Translations under genes and position numbers: made by a program
Notes under the pieces: generated by a model
Database searches by the model: none
Told to the model about the DNA's origin: nothing
Seen by the model: the letters and a program-made list of their open reading frames with translations, nothing else
NCBI RefSeq assembly: GCF_000750635.1
Contig: NZ_CCDM010000004.1
Span: forward strand, 124,001-188,000
Direction of reading: 5' to 3'
Source of the DNA: Oceanobacillus jeddahensis
GTDB taxonomy: Bacteria; Bacillota; Bacilli; Bacillales; Amphibacillaceae
DNA: 64,000 nt
Shown here: positions 35,165-45,001 of the stretch, piece after piece
Position numbering within the stretch: position 1 is the first letter of the stretch
How the letters are laid out: the number at the start of each line of letters is the position of its first letter

Positions 35165-35734
35165 TTATTCTTCTTTAGAAACCAATCCGTACAAAATAAT
35201 ATCAGCAATTTGCGATAACGCTTCCGTAAGGGAAATATCGTTTACGATATAGAACTGCTGATCTTGAGCTGTTTCCACTGCTCCTCTTATCATCTTTACA
35301 ATTAAGGCTGCATTTTTATTGGCGATTATGCCTTCACGAATTCCTTGCTCAATTAAAGCGTCCATTTCATCCCAGTCTTTTGTATATATTTTAGATAATT
35401 TCTCCCATTGTTCCGGGAAAGAACGTTTAATTTGTTCTAACGTTGGCCGATCAACAAGTTCGATGTGAGTCGGTAGACTGATAATCACTTCTTTTATCTT
35501 CTCAGTTACTGGGATATCATCATTTTGTAAAATTAATTCGTTTTTCTTATCCACTTCAGCAAAAGCGTCTTCAATTAGTGCATCCAGAATATCTGCTTTC
35601 GATGAAAAATGTTCGTACAGCGTACGTTTACTAATCCCCAATCTTCGTGCAAGATCATCCATTGTAAATTTAATTCCATTTTCTTTTAATTCTTCTGCAA
35701 AAGCTTGAATGATACGATATTCTATTGTAACCAC
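35165..35734 (-). CDS. TetR/AcrR-family transcriptional regulator
   Basis: About 189 aa. N-terminal HTH (residues 5-55: ELKENGIKFTMDDLARRLGISKRTLYEHFSSK) with the usual SKRTLYEHF recognition helix; all-helical ligand domain after it, with acidic stretches. The GTG at 35734 has its only SD (GAGGGGTGG) overlapping it; an in-frame ATA at 35725 is better spaced but unusual, so the start is uncertain. It likely binds the AAAACT..AGTTTT box at 35750-35766 and represses itself. Confidence 0.9.
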   Translation of the reverse strand: MVTIEYRIIQAFAEELKENGIKFTMDDLARRLGISKRTLYEHFSSKADILDALIEDAFAEVDKKNELILQNDDIPVTEKIKEVIISLPTHIELVDRPTLEQIKRSFPEQWEKLSKIYTKDWDEMDALIEQGIREGIIANKNAALIVKMIRGAVETAQDQQFYIVNDISLTEALSQIADIILYGLVSKEE

Positions 35735-35749
35735 CCCTCAAAAACTGAT

Positions 35750-35766
35750 AAAACTTTTTTAGTTTT
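35750..35766. promoter_or_regulatory. AAAACT-TTTTT-AGTTTT box 3, TetR autoregulation site
   Basis: A perfect 6-bp inverted repeat 16 bases upstream of the TetR-type coding region. The boxes at 34368 and 35107 have the same arms with longer spacing. Confidence 0.55.
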
Positions 35767-36137
35767 CTCGTTTCAGCAATTAGTATATATGATATATAAT
35801 ATTATTGCAAGGGGCTCTTCGTTGTATAACTTGTTAAAAACTTTAATAATTTTCTATCCTAAAAATGTCTAAGTGGAAAAGCGGAACTAATACAGAGAGG
35901 AAGGAATAATAATTAAAGCACTACGCCACCCAAAAAGAAACCAATATTTTTCATTACAATTTGGATGATTAATTTACGATGCTTAACATAGAAAAAATTT
36001 AAGTAGATGTACTCTCTCTTCAAAATTCCCTTCATACATTAGTTTTTTATCAATTTTTAAGTAATGTTACCTATTATACCAGTATCCTCCAAGGATTTGA
36101 TTCTTAAAATTAAAATATTCCAAAGCAGTAGAGTCAT
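35767..36137. other. intergenic region without a gene
   Basis: AT-rich, with stops in all frames and no repeat or hairpin that I can support, other than the TetR promoter. Confidence 0.4.
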
Positions 36138-36170
36138 AAAAAATCCGGACAAAAGTTGCCCGGATTTTAT
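36138..36170 (-). terminator. terminator of the 36187 symporter gene
   Basis: AAAATCCGG and CCGGATTTT form a 9-bp stem with an 11-base loop, then T-rich sequence on the minus strand, 17 bases past the stop. Confidence 0.85.
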
Positions 36171-36186
36171 GGTTAATAGTTTTTAA

Positions 36187-37647
36187 TCACAGTACTTTTT
36201 CAAAAATCATTCTCTCATCTTCCAATTTCTTTAAAGCTTCCTCTTTTGAAATGGTCTGTTTAGGTGTTAAATAACTTATTATTATACAAGTTAGTAAAGA
36301 TACAAAAAGGGATGGTATAACCGGATTTCCCCAAAATTCAGATAAATCTTTATTCAACATCACAGTAAAAGAAGTCACTGAACCCGCTATTATAGCTGCA
36401 ATTCCTCCTTGCCATGTTGCTCGAGACCAATATTTTCCCAGTAAAGCTGTTACAAGCAATCCCGACATAATGGTGGAACTCATATTTTCTATATAATCAA
36501 TAATGTTTGTTGAACCAAGCGTGAATAATAAAGCTAATCCTATCGTTATGACAAGACCAATTCTTGAGAAAAAAACAGCTTTGCTTTTATCAGGAAGTGA
36601 ACCTGTTACTGTTTGATATACATCTCTCACTAAAATTGTAGCCCCAGCCATGGCGTCCGAATCTCCTGAGGACATGGTTGCACTTAAACCGGCAATTAAT
36701 AAAAATGCACCAATCCAAAACGGAAATACCTCTGTAATCATATACGGGAAAGCAAAGGCAGTATTTCCTATTTCAGGATTTAATAATCTTGCAGCTAAAC
36801 CTACGATAGTAGGAATAATTGAAAATAAAACAGCTACAATTCCAGAAATAATAAAACTCCTTATGACCGTACTTTTATTTTTACCAGAATAAATTCGATG
36901 GCGGTAAGCGGGCATAACTAATACCGCTACAATTGTAACTAGAATGAGAGATATACCTGGTATTAATCCAGCTTCTTGAACGCCAACAAAAGTAGTTAGT
37001 TCTCTTGGAAGCCCTTCCGACATTCCAGCAAATCCACCTACTTTTAAAAAAGATATTACTGCTAATAATGTAAAACCTATAAATAAGATAAATGCCTGAA
37101 TAGCATCAGTATATACTACTGCTAAGAAACCGCCTATTATAGAATAAACCCCAAATCCTAATGCTGTAATAATTTTAGATATGGTTGGGTCAAGTCCTGT
37201 TATCCAACTAAGATAAATACTTCCTCCCAAAATATGCGTACCCAACCAGCCGACTTCAGCAAGAAATAAAATGATAGACGTAGATCCTTTCATTACTTTA
37301 CTTGCACCGAAGTAGTAGCTTAATTCTTCCGAAAAAGTCATGAAATTTTTATCACGTGTATCCGCAAAAAACAAAACTAACGCAATCATTCCAATCCCTA
37401 AACCGATACCAAAAAAAGCTCCTGCCCAACCTCTTTCATAAGCAGTTTGTACAGCCCCCATACTTGATCCTGTCCCTACTGCAGTAGCAACTGTCGTACC
37501 TATTAACAGGAAAGGACCTAAATTCCTTCCTCCCATTAAAAAATCTTCTCCTGTTTTTATCTTCTTCGCAATAACTGTTCCTACCAGTATCATAAGTAGG
37601 ATAAAGATTGATAAAATAATTATATAAACCAATTGATTTTCAACCAT
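36187..37647 (-). CDS. sodium:solute symporter (SSS family)
   Basis: About 486 aa, 13 helices. Sodium:solute features: GGRNLGPFLLIGTTVATAVGTGS near 42-64 (first sodium-site helix), FLAEVGWLGTHILGG, GGFLAVVYTDAIQAFILFIG (the SSF signature region near 170-190) and ATMSSGDSDAMAGATILVRDVY. Substrate not evident; context suggests a sugar acid or amino-sugar derivative. AAGGGGTG fits the ATG at 37647 rather than the in-frame start at 37707. Last gene of the catabolic cluster, after a long hairpin. Confidence 0.88.
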   Translation of the reverse strand: MVENQLVYIIILSIFILLMILVGTVIAKKIKTGEDFLMGGRNLGPFLLIGTTVATAVGTGSSMGAVQTAYERGWAGAFFGIGLGIGMIALVLFFADTRDKNFMTFSEELSYYFGASKVMKGSTSIILFLAEVGWLGTHILGGSIYLSWITGLDPTISKIITALGFGVYSIIGGFLAVVYTDAIQAFILFIGFTLLAVISFLKVGGFAGMSEGLPRELTTFVGVQEAGLIPGISLILVTIVAVLVMPAYRHRIYSGKNKSTVIRSFIISGIVAVLFSIIPTIVGLAARLLNPEIGNTAFAFPYMITEVFPFWIGAFLLIAGLSATMSSGDSDAMAGATILVRDVYQTVTGSLPDKSKAVFFSRIGLVITIGLALLFTLGSTNIIDYIENMSSTIMSGLLVTALLGKYWSRATWQGGIAAIIAGSVTSFTVMLNKDLSEFWGNPVIPSLFVSLLTCIIISYLTPKQTISKEEALKKLEDERMIFEKVL

Positions 37648-37830
37648 AACTTTACACCCCTTGTATATTCTTATTAAGGTTGACCCCATCTTCCAAGTCT
37701 TTCCCATAAAAATAGTTATGATCTTACCTATACGGAAAATTAATTACACAAGTGGATTTTGGGACACATAAATATATAAATTACGAATCTTTACCTCTTA
37801 TTACATAGAGTTAAAAAAGGATGGTATATT

Positions 37831-37897
37831 TGTCCTCTCATACTATATAAGAGAAGATAGGTTCCATATCTCTTCTCTTATATAGTATGAGAGGACA
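37831..37897. repeat. 27-bp perfect inverted repeat between two symporter genes
   Basis: The arms 37831-37857 (starts TGTCCTCTCATACTATATAA) and 37871-37897 are exact reverse complements with a 13-base loop. No T-run follows on either strand. It lies 67 bases past the stop of the upstream symporter (37964) and 184 bases before the next start. It could be an RNA processing/stability stem or an uncharacterised terminator; such a perfect stem suggests selection or recent origin. Confidence 0.85.
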
Positions 37898-37963
37898 ATA
37901 TAAAGAATCGTTGCTTGGACAATGTAACTTTTTCTCTCATAACCTACTATCTTGACTTTTAAT

Positions 37964-39553
37964 CTACCCAGCAATACCCAGTTTGGAGAAAAAGATATAT
38001 ATTAGAAGAATAGATGCGATGATCGCCAAAGAGAATGGATATAAATATTTCCAATTTGTAACATCAACGGAATTATTCTCTTTAAGAACAAATTCTGTTT
38101 CTCTCGGTCTGATTTTTCCAATAATCAACATTAATGCTACACAAATAACAAATAATATCCCTAGGATATGAATATAATGTAACCCAAAATCCCAAACCAA
38201 TTGTGTTAAAGCATAAGCGAAGATAAATACTGCTAAAGATATTTTCGCAGCTATTGTAGGTACACGTTTTGTCAGATATCCTACAATTATAATTGTTAAG
38301 ATTGGCACATTGTATAACCCATTGACCGTTTGTAAATAAACAAAAAATCCTTCCGGAACCAGTGCAATCAATGGTGCCACAATAATTGCAAAAAGGGCAA
38401 TACCAGTACCAATATATTTTCCTTTTCGTACAAGAGTCGCTTGTGTTGCATTTGGATTAATGTAAGGCTTATAAACATTTAACATAAATAGGGTCACCGA
38501 TGAATTGAGCGCTGAATTAAATGTTGATAATACTGCTCCGGCTAAAACAGCTGCAAAAAATCCAAGTAACGGGCTCGGTAACACATGTTCAACGAGTCTA
38601 GGATACGCATCTTCAGGTATTAATTCAGGGCCGAATATATTAAAAGCAATAATTCCAGGCAAGATAATAATTATCGGCGTGAATAACTTAAATGCCGCAG
38701 CCAATAGTAACCCTTTTTGCCCTTCCTTTAAGCTTTTGGCTGCAAGTGCACGTTGCATGACAAGTTGGTTTGTCCCCCAATAGAATAGTCCGATTAAAAG
38801 CAACCCGGTAAATAAAGTACTAAAAGGGACTGGTTCTGCAGATGAACCAATAGCATTTAACTTATCAGGTGTATCATTAATAATGGTGGTTATCCCTTCC
38901 AATACGGAACCATCTCCCAAAACAGCTAGCCCTAATATTGGTATCAATAGGCCTCCAATGAACAATCCAACTGCATTTACCGTATCACTGATAGCAACAG
39001 CTTTTAGTCCACCAAAAATAGCGTAAATGGCACCAATTCCTCCAACGGTGATAGAAATGATCCAAAATGCGGTTAATCTGCTGACACCCAGAATTTCGTC
39101 AATATTAAAAATACCATTAAATGCGATGGCACCTGTATATAGAACTGGAGGCATTAAATTCGTGATATACCCAAGTAAAAAAAGAATGGTAACGATTTGT
39201 TTCGTTTGCTCATCATAACGATCAGCCAGAAAATCAGGAATCGTTATAATATTCCCTTTTAAATACCGAGGTAGAAAAAAGATTGCTACAATAATAAGTG
39301 CAATGGCAGCTATTACTTCAAAGGCCATGGAAGATAAGCTAAACTGATATCCCTCTGCACTTAAGCCAATAAGTTGTTCCGTAGAAAGGTTTGTTAACAA
39401 TAGTGACCCAGCAATTACCCATGCAGAAAGCCCTCTACCTGCTAAATAATAACCTTCCGTAGTATGAAGATTTTCACCTCGCGTATAGAAATAAGAAATC
39501 AAAGCAACCAATCCCATAAAAAACAAAAACGATATAATTGTTATGAATGACAT
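37964..39553 (-). CDS. sodium:solute symporter, SGLT-like (vSGLT subfamily)
   Basis: 529 aa, about 14 helices. Features: GYYLAGRGLSAWVIAGSLLLTNLSTEQLIGLSA near 35-65, GAIYAIFGGLKAVAISDTVNAVGL (SSF signature, near 174-197), GLFYWGTNQLVMQRALAAKS near 275-294 (the sugar-type YWGTNQ motif of vSGLT/SGLT) and VLAGAVLSTFNSALNSSVTLF. The YWGTNQ motif points to a sugar or polyol. SD AGGAGG. It follows the FAH-family gene in the same orientation. Confidence 0.92.
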   Translation of the reverse strand: MSFITIISFLFFMGLVALISYFYTRGENLHTTEGYYLAGRGLSAWVIAGSLLLTNLSTEQLIGLSAEGYQFSLSSMAFEVIAAIALIIVAIFFLPRYLKGNIITIPDFLADRYDEQTKQIVTILFLLGYITNLMPPVLYTGAIAFNGIFNIDEILGVSRLTAFWIISITVGGIGAIYAIFGGLKAVAISDTVNAVGLFIGGLLIPILGLAVLGDGSVLEGITTIINDTPDKLNAIGSSAEPVPFSTLFTGLLLIGLFYWGTNQLVMQRALAAKSLKEGQKGLLLAAAFKLFTPIIIILPGIIAFNIFGPELIPEDAYPRLVEHVLPSPLLGFFAAVLAGAVLSTFNSALNSSVTLFMLNVYKPYINPNATQATLVRKGKYIGTGIALFAIIVAPLIALVPEGFFVYLQTVNGLYNVPILTIIIVGYLTKRVPTIAAKISLAVFIFAYALTQLVWDFGLHYIHILGILFVICVALMLIIGKIRPRETEFVLKENNSVDVTNWKYLYPFSLAIIASILLIYIFFSKLGIAG

Positions 39554-39744
39554 TGAAAGCCTCCTATAATAATAGTTTTAAACAAAATAATTTTTTTAGA
39601 ACGCAGCGAAAGAGTTTAAAAATGCCCTTTCTTTCTTGCCTGCTTTTCCACGTAAGAAGCTTTTTGAATTCTCATCACTCTCTTACCTTACTAAGATGAA
39701 ACTGAAATCCATTAGAAATCTACAATACTGAAGCGCTTTCAAAT

Positions 39745-40632
39745 TCATTCATATACAAATTTATTTGTTAAGCTTCCTAGTTTTTCTATTTCCACAGTTA
39801 CTTCATCTCCAGGTTTTAAAAATACTTGTTTATCTTCTGGTTCCCCCATAATCACTCCCTCTGGTGTGCCTGTTAAAATGAGATCGCCTGGAGTTAAGGT
39901 CATATACTTAGAAATATAACTAATAATTTCATCACAATGAAAAATCATATCGGAAGTATTTGAATTTTGTTTTTCCTCTCCATTTACAATTGTTTTAAGT
40001 TGCAAATTATTTGGATCTTCCACTTCGTCGCTAGTTACTAAATATGGACCGACCGGACTGAAATCATCACAGCTCTTGCCAAGCAACCATTGACTGGAAA
40101 CAAATTGTAAATCTCGGGCGGATAAATCATTTCCTGTAACATAGCCAAATACATGATCTAATGCTTCGTTTATAGGAACATTTTTTGCTGTTTTTCCAAT
40201 GACAATTCCTAATTCTACCTCGTAATCTAGCTTTTTTGTGGTTTTAGGAATTTTAATAGCTTGTTTATGTCCCGTTAATGTATTATTAAATTTGTTAAAC
40301 AGAATGGGTGTTTCGGGATAGGGTGAACCCGTTTCGTCTGCATGTTTTCGATAGTTCAACCCAACGCAAATAATTTTACTTGGTGAGGTAATAGCTGGAC
40401 CCCAATTAATATCTGCCTCTTTCAAATAACGTACAGATTCCGTATCTAATTGTTCTATATAACTCGTTATTTCTTTCACCATTTCTTTTCCTCCATGGAT
40501 AAGTTCCATCACATCCGTTGGAATAGTGGTATTTCTATGATTTTGGAGTAATTCATCGAAATCGATAATACCTTTATCCGTTTGAATCCCTAAAACTTCT
40601 TTTTCTTCTTTCCGGATAGTTAAAAATTTCAT
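39745..40632 (-). CDS. fumarylacetoacetate hydrolase-family protein (probable 2,4-diketo-3-deoxy-sugar-acid hydrolase)
   Basis: About 295 aa. An N-terminal FAH-N-like part and a C-terminal FAH domain: CVGLNYRKHADETG, metal ligands in LDYEVELGIVIG (Glu-x-Glu) and TGNDLSARDLQ (Asp), catalytic region QWLLGKSCDDFSPVGPYLV, and LTPGDLILTGTPEGV. Family members cleave acylpyruvates; close relatives split 2,4-diketo-3-deoxy-L-fuconate or rhamnonate to pyruvate and lactate. Context with a sugar-acid dehydratase and an SDR supports that use (inference). SD GAGGGG; ATG 40632 used. Confidence 0.88.
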   Translation of the reverse strand: MKFLTIRKEEKEVLGIQTDKGIIDFDELLQNHRNTTIPTDVMELIHGGKEMVKEITSYIEQLDTESVRYLKEADINWGPAITSPSKIICVGLNYRKHADETGSPYPETPILFNKFNNTLTGHKQAIKIPKTTKKLDYEVELGIVIGKTAKNVPINEALDHVFGYVTGNDLSARDLQFVSSQWLLGKSCDDFSPVGPYLVTSDEVEDPNNLQLKTIVNGEEKQNSNTSDMIFHCDEIISYISKYMTLTPGDLILTGTPEGVIMGEPEDKQVFLKPGDEVTVEIEKLGSLTNKFVYE

Positions 40633-40671
40633 CATTATTCCCCTCTCTATATAATTTCATAATGTCAACTA

Positions 40672-41514
40672 TCATTTACGCAATCTTAAAATTTCAGGTA
40701 TATTCCGGTGTATAATATCCTCTATAATATGATCGGGAATCTTTGGCACCTTGGTTCCTTCTACAACATCGTTAATTTTCCACAATGTATCTATTGTTTG
40801 TGTTATTGTAAAAAACGGGAAATCTGAACCCAAAAATATTTTATGTGTTACACCATATTCCATGGCTAATACCATTGCATTGTAGTATTGCCATGGTCTG
40901 CCCCCTAAAGCGGATAAATCCATATACATATTTGGATTTTTACGAACTACTGAAATACATTCTCCAACCCAAGGATGCCCCATGTGAGCAATAATTATTT
41001 TTAAATCTGGAAATGCTCTTGCAATTGGATCTAAAGCGGCTGGTCTTGATGCATCTAAAAACCCTTCTGGAACAAACGATGTCCCTTGATGAAATAGTAT
41101 TGGAATATCTAATTCATTCGCTTTTGCATATAAGGCAAAATGTTTCTTGTCATCCGGATAGAAATTTTGATACATTGGCCCTAATTTTAATCCGCTTAAA
41201 TGTAAATTTTTTACTGCATCTTCTAATATACCAGGCGCTAAATCATTGTTCGGATCTACACTCGCAAATCCAAATAATCTATCCGCATGTTTGGAAACAT
41301 ATTCAGAAACATATTCGTTCGGAACCCTCGTGCCTGTTGCCGGTGCATCAAACGCTAAAACGATCGCTCCATCTACATCCTTTATACTTTCTTGATGATC
41401 TTCTGGTAAGGCAATTAATTCATGTTCTTTTCCCCAAGCTCTTTGACATGCTTCTCTCATCGCTCCAGTTACATGACCTGGTCCAAATAAATGGGTGTGA
41501 CTATCAAATATCAT
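40672..41514 (-). CDS. amidohydrolase family 2 (COG2159-type) TIM-barrel protein
   Basis: 280 aa. MIFDSHTHLFGPGH carries the HxH metal motif; further ligands are in IPILFHQGTS (His), IIIAHMGHPWVGE (His) and LGSDFPFF (Asp), as in ACMSD/4-oxalomesaconate-type enzymes. Family reactions are decarboxylation, hydration or lactone hydrolysis. In this cluster it could be a second lactonase or process an intermediate. AGGAGGGG nine bases before the ATG at 41514, preferred over the upstream TTG. Confidence 0.85.
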   Translation of the reverse strand: MIFDSHTHLFGPGHVTGAMREACQRAWGKEHELIALPEDHQESIKDVDGAIVLAFDAPATGTRVPNEYVSEYVSKHADRLFGFASVDPNNDLAPGILEDAVKNLHLSGLKLGPMYQNFYPDDKKHFALYAKANELDIPILFHQGTSFVPEGFLDASRPAALDPIARAFPDLKIIIAHMGHPWVGECISVVRKNPNMYMDLSALGGRPWQYYNAMVLAMEYGVTHKIFLGSDFPFFTITQTIDTLWKINDVVEGTKVPKIPDHIIEDIIHRNIPEILRLRK

Positions 41515-41575
41515 GACAAGCAACCCCTCCTCGTTTATTCTGATTCTTCCTAGCTGATGGTAAAACTTCTTCTAT

Positions 41576-43291
41576 TTAAATATTGCTTTTTAATTCATCC
41601 CTCAATTCCTTGGGGAGTAAAAAATCAAAATCGCATCCTAACTCCGCCTGCAAAACTGTATTTTCAAATAACAGCCCATAGCCACGATCATAAAATGGCT
41701 CTGGCTGTACCCATTTTGACTTCCTCTTCTCTAATTCTTCTTCATCAACAAGTAATTGAAGGAGCCGATCATGGATATCCAATTTAATTTCATCTCCATT
41801 TTCAATTAATCCGAACGGTCCTCCGACAGCAGATTCTGGAGATATATGAACTACCAGCGTTCCATAAGAAGTTCCACTTATTCTTCCATCAGATATACGC
41901 ACCATATCACGCACACCTTTTTCTAATAGTTTCTGTGGGATAGGTATTTGCCCTTCTTCCGGCATACCTGGAGCACCTTTTGGTCCGAGATTTTTCAAAA
42001 CTAATACACTATTCTCATCGACATCAAGATTTGGATCATCAATCCGCTTCTTCATATCTTCCAAAGAATCAAATACCACCGCTTTTCCTTTATGTTGAAA
42101 GTATTTTTTGGATACAGCTGTTTTCTTAATGAGTGAACCACCAGGGGACAGGTTTCCTTTTAAAACAGCAATGCCCCCGTCTGGTTCAATTGGCTCAGCT
42201 AACGGAAAGATAACTTTTCTATCCAAGACACGGACATTCATCAAATTCTCTTTCACCGTTTCACCTGTAACAGTCATACATTCTCCATGTAAAAGAGGTT
42301 CCAATTCTTTCATTAGAGAAGGTACACCACCAGCTTCAAAATACTCTTCCATTTGATATTGTCCAGATGGCCGCAAGTTCAATAAAAATGGCGTTTTTTT
42401 ACTTATCTCATCGAACGTCTCTAACGGAAGTCTCATACCGAGACGTTGGGCAATAGCAACCATATGAATAATACTATTTGTTGAGCCGCCACTCGCCATC
42501 GTTACGGTGATCGCATTTTCGATAGCTTCTCTTGTCATAATATCTTTAGGCTTTAAGTTTTCTTTTACTAATTGAACGATTCGGTTCCCTGTCATCTGTG
42601 ACATATGACGCCTTCTTGAATCGACAGCAGGTATTGCTGCACACCCTGGTAAAGCCATACCTAATCCTTCTGCAATCGATGCCATCGTACTAGCTGTCCC
42701 CATTACCATACAATGGCCATCGCTCCGGCAAATAGCATTTTCCGCTTCTGCAAGCTGAGCATCATCCAAATTTCCTGCTTTATGTTCTAAGGTAAAACGA
42801 TAACAATCTGTACAAGCACCGAGGCTTTCTCCGCCCAGCCTGCCATTCAACATCGGCCCTCCTGTTAGGATGATGGATGGTATATTCGCACTAGCAGCGG
42901 CCATTAATTGAGCGGGGACTGTTTTATCACAACCTCCCAATAAAACAACTCCGTCAATAGGATGAGCTTTCATCATTTCCTCTGTATCCATGGCCATTAA
43001 ATTTCGTAACAGCATAGATGTTGGTTTAATATATGGCTCCCCAAGAGAGATCGTCGGAAATTCCATTGGTGTGCCACCCGCTTGCCAGACGCCTCTCTTT
43101 ACATGTTCAACGAGTTCGTTAAAATGCGAATGACACTTGTTTAATTCACTAAACGTATTGCATATACCAATGATTGGCTTCTTTATATCATCTTCCGTAT
43201 ACCCCATTGATTTTGTAAAAGAACGATGTACAAATCCCCACAGGGTTTGATCAGCAAAATATTTCTCACTTTTTCTGGTTTCATTACTCAA
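41576..43291 (-). CDS. IlvD/Edd-family sugar-acid dehydratase
   Basis: 571 aa, removes water from an aldonate to give a 2-keto-3-deoxy acid with an Fe-S cluster and Mg2+. Cluster cysteines: C53 (NKCHSHF), C121 (GGCDK) and C194 (GHCMVMG); the Mg lysine K123. This spacing is that of L-arabinonate dehydratase (C59, C127, C200) shifted by six. C-terminal SGTSYGTLVVHISPESAVGGP carries the active serine. It groups with pentonate/hexonate dehydratases, not with IlvD of branched-chain synthesis. TTG start with AGGAGGT seven bases upstream. Confidence 0.93.
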   Translation of the reverse strand: MSNETRKSEKYFADQTLWGFVHRSFTKSMGYTEDDIKKPIIGICNTFSELNKCHSHFNELVEHVKRGVWQAGGTPMEFPTISLGEPYIKPTSMLLRNLMAMDTEEMMKAHPIDGVVLLGGCDKTVPAQLMAAASANIPSIILTGGPMLNGRLGGESLGACTDCYRFTLEHKAGNLDDAQLAEAENAICRSDGHCMVMGTASTMASIAEGLGMALPGCAAIPAVDSRRRHMSQMTGNRIVQLVKENLKPKDIMTREAIENAITVTMASGGSTNSIIHMVAIAQRLGMRLPLETFDEISKKTPFLLNLRPSGQYQMEEYFEAGGVPSLMKELEPLLHGECMTVTGETVKENLMNVRVLDRKVIFPLAEPIEPDGGIAVLKGNLSPGGSLIKKTAVSKKYFQHKGKAVVFDSLEDMKKRIDDPNLDVDENSVLVLKNLGPKGAPGMPEEGQIPIPQKLLEKGVRDMVRISDGRISGTSYGTLVVHISPESAVGGPFGLIENGDEIKLDIHDRLLQLLVDEEELEKRKSKWVQPEPFYDRGYGLLFENTVLQAELGCDFDFLLPKELRDELKSNI

Positions 43292-43303
43292 AGATGATAC
43301 CTC

Positions 43304-44185
43304 CTATCGATTGTTAAATGAAAATGTTGGTAACCCTTGTACATCCATTTTGATACGGAATAATCCTCCAGAATAAGGGTGAGATGCTAACTCCTTTTCT
43401 GTTAATCCTGTACGAGCACTTGTAATGTATAATTCATTCCATTTCTTCCCGCCAAAGACACAAGAAGTCACACGAGGTACCGGTAGTTTAACCGTTTCTA
43501 ATAAATTTCCGTTATTAGGATCCCAGCAACAAATGACACCTGCATCCCAATGAGCAACCCATAAATTCCCTTCCATGTCACCTGACATGCCATCAGGCAA
43601 TTTAAATTCCTCTGGTATAACCACAACGGTTCTCTTATTTTTAATGTCACCTGTATTTATGTCATAATCGAAAGCTGCTATCTTAAATGCTAACGTATCA
43701 ATATAATACATGGTTTGATAATCCGGAGACCAGGTTATACCATTTGAACATCCAACAGATTGAACCTTCGTTGATACGGAATGATCTAGTTGGAGACAAA
43801 ATAATTCCCCTGTAAACTTTTCAGCGTCTATTCGATTAACAGTTCCTACCCAAAAACGTCCGAATGGATCACATATTCCATCATTAAATACATTTTCGGG
43901 ATGCTTATTGGGGTTAGCGATAAATGTCTTTTCTGCCGTTTCAAGATGGAATGAATAAATGCCGCTTTCTGTGGCAATAATCACTTCCTGTTCATTCTTA
44001 GGAGCAACACTTCCAATATGCTCACCTATTTCTATTTTTCGATTTTGCTTGTTTTTAGGATCATATATATAGAGATTTCCTCTAACACTGTCGATCCAAT
44101 AGAGTACCTGCCTTTTACTATCCCAGGAAGGGCTTTCTCCTAAATGCGCCTTTTCATCTTGGACCAGTTCCCAAGCATTATTCAC
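43304..44185 (-). CDS. SMP-30/gluconolactonase-family sugar lactonase
   Basis: About 293 aa six-bladed propeller. Metal ligands in the usual positions: E20 (HLGESPSWD), N104 (VFNDGICDP), N151 (CSNGITWSPD) and D201 (LPDGMSGD), counted from the upstream GTG (44194). Opens aldonolactones to the free acid, the substrate class of the dehydratase encoded next. AGGTGGG suits the GTG at 44185. Spacing to the dehydratase gene is 12 bases, so they are co-transcribed. Confidence 0.92.
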   Translation of the reverse strand: MNNAWELVQDEKAHLGESPSWDSKRQVLYWIDSVRGNLYIYDPKNKQNRKIEIGEHIGSVAPKNEQEVIIATESGIYSFHLETAEKTFIANPNKHPENVFNDGICDPFGRFWVGTVNRIDAEKFTGELFCLQLDHSVSTKVQSVGCSNGITWSPDYQTMYYIDTLAFKIAAFDYDINTGDIKNKRTVVVIPEEFKLPDGMSGDMEGNLWVAHWDAGVICCWDPNNGNLLETVKLPVPRVTSCVFGGKKWNELYITSARTGLTEKELASHPYSGGLFRIKMDVQGLPTFSFNNR

Positions 44186-44214
44186 CCGTCCCACCTCATA
44201 ACACTAAAATAGTT

Positions 44215-44967
44215 TTACAATTCACTACCATTTGCCAAATGTCCACCATCAATTACTAATACCGTTCCTGTAATATAAGTTGCTTGGTCAGAAGATAAAA
44301 AATAGACTCCATCCGCCACTTCTTCCACTGTTCCTAATCTTTTCATAGGTGTTTTCTCTGTTAAGTTCAATGTCTCATCTTCTTTTTTTAATTTTTTATC
44401 CAATGGTGTATCAATAAAGCCGGGTGCTACCGCATTTACTCTGATATTGTACTGTGCCAACTCTACAGCTAACGATTGTGTCAATAAATTAATTCCTCCT
44501 TTCGAAGCATTGTAATGGGCTAAATACGAACTGCCAGCTAAGCCATTTTTAGATGAAATATTTACAATACAGCCATGAATTTGATCTTGTATCATTCGCT
44601 TTGCTATCCATTGGCTGAGAATAAAATTTGCCCTAAGGTTCACTTGCATAATCTGGTCCCAATTTTCTATCGGAATTTCAATAACAGGTTCTCTAACTGC
44701 TGATCCAGCGTTATTTACTAAAATATCTATCCCTTCCCAATAGGCATATGCCTTCTCCACTTTTTCTTCTATATCTTCAACATCTTGCAAGTCACAGACA
44801 ATTGGTAGAATTTGATTTTTATAAGCGCTAAATTCAGCAGTTAAAATGGATAAGTGCTCTTCATCGTTATCTAATATAGCAACATGACAATTGTTTTTTA
44901 GATACTTTTGAACAATTCCCTTCCCTATGCCCTTAGCTCCCCCGGTAACTAACACTCTTTTATGCAA
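44215..44967 (-). CDS. short-chain dehydrogenase/reductase (SDR)
   Basis: 250 aa classical SDR. NAD(P)-binding VTGGAKGIGKG, NNAG (NILVNNAG-type strand), catalytic S in NISSKNG, Y and K in YNASKGG, and PGFIDTP. An acidic residue after strand 2 (ILDNDEEH) suggests NAD. It could oxidise a sugar to its lactone or a 2-keto-3-deoxy acid to the 2,4-diketo acid. AAGGAGGG lies seven bases before TTG 44967. The frame is open 25 codons further upstream, overlapping the Gfo/Idh gene, but nothing supports a start there. Confidence 0.9.
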   Translation of the reverse strand: MHKRVLVTGGAKGIGKGIVQKYLKNNCHVAILDNDEEHLSILTAEFSAYKNQILPIVCDLQDVEDIEEKVEKAYAYWEGIDILVNNAGSAVREPVIEIPIENWDQIMQVNLRANFILSQWIAKRMIQDQIHGCIVNISSKNGLAGSSYLAHYNASKGGINLLTQSLAVELAQYNIRVNAVAPGFIDTPLDKKLKKEDETLNLTEKTPMKRLGTVEEVADGVYFLSSDQATYITGTVLVIDGGHLANGSEL

Positions 44968-45001
44968 ATGAATACCCTCCTTTTTTTCAATATTTAAATA
45001 T

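Noticed and set aside
39729..39742. cre-like TGAAGCGCTTTCA before the SGLT-like gene
   Set aside because: One base short of the palindrome and about three mismatches to the spaced consensus.
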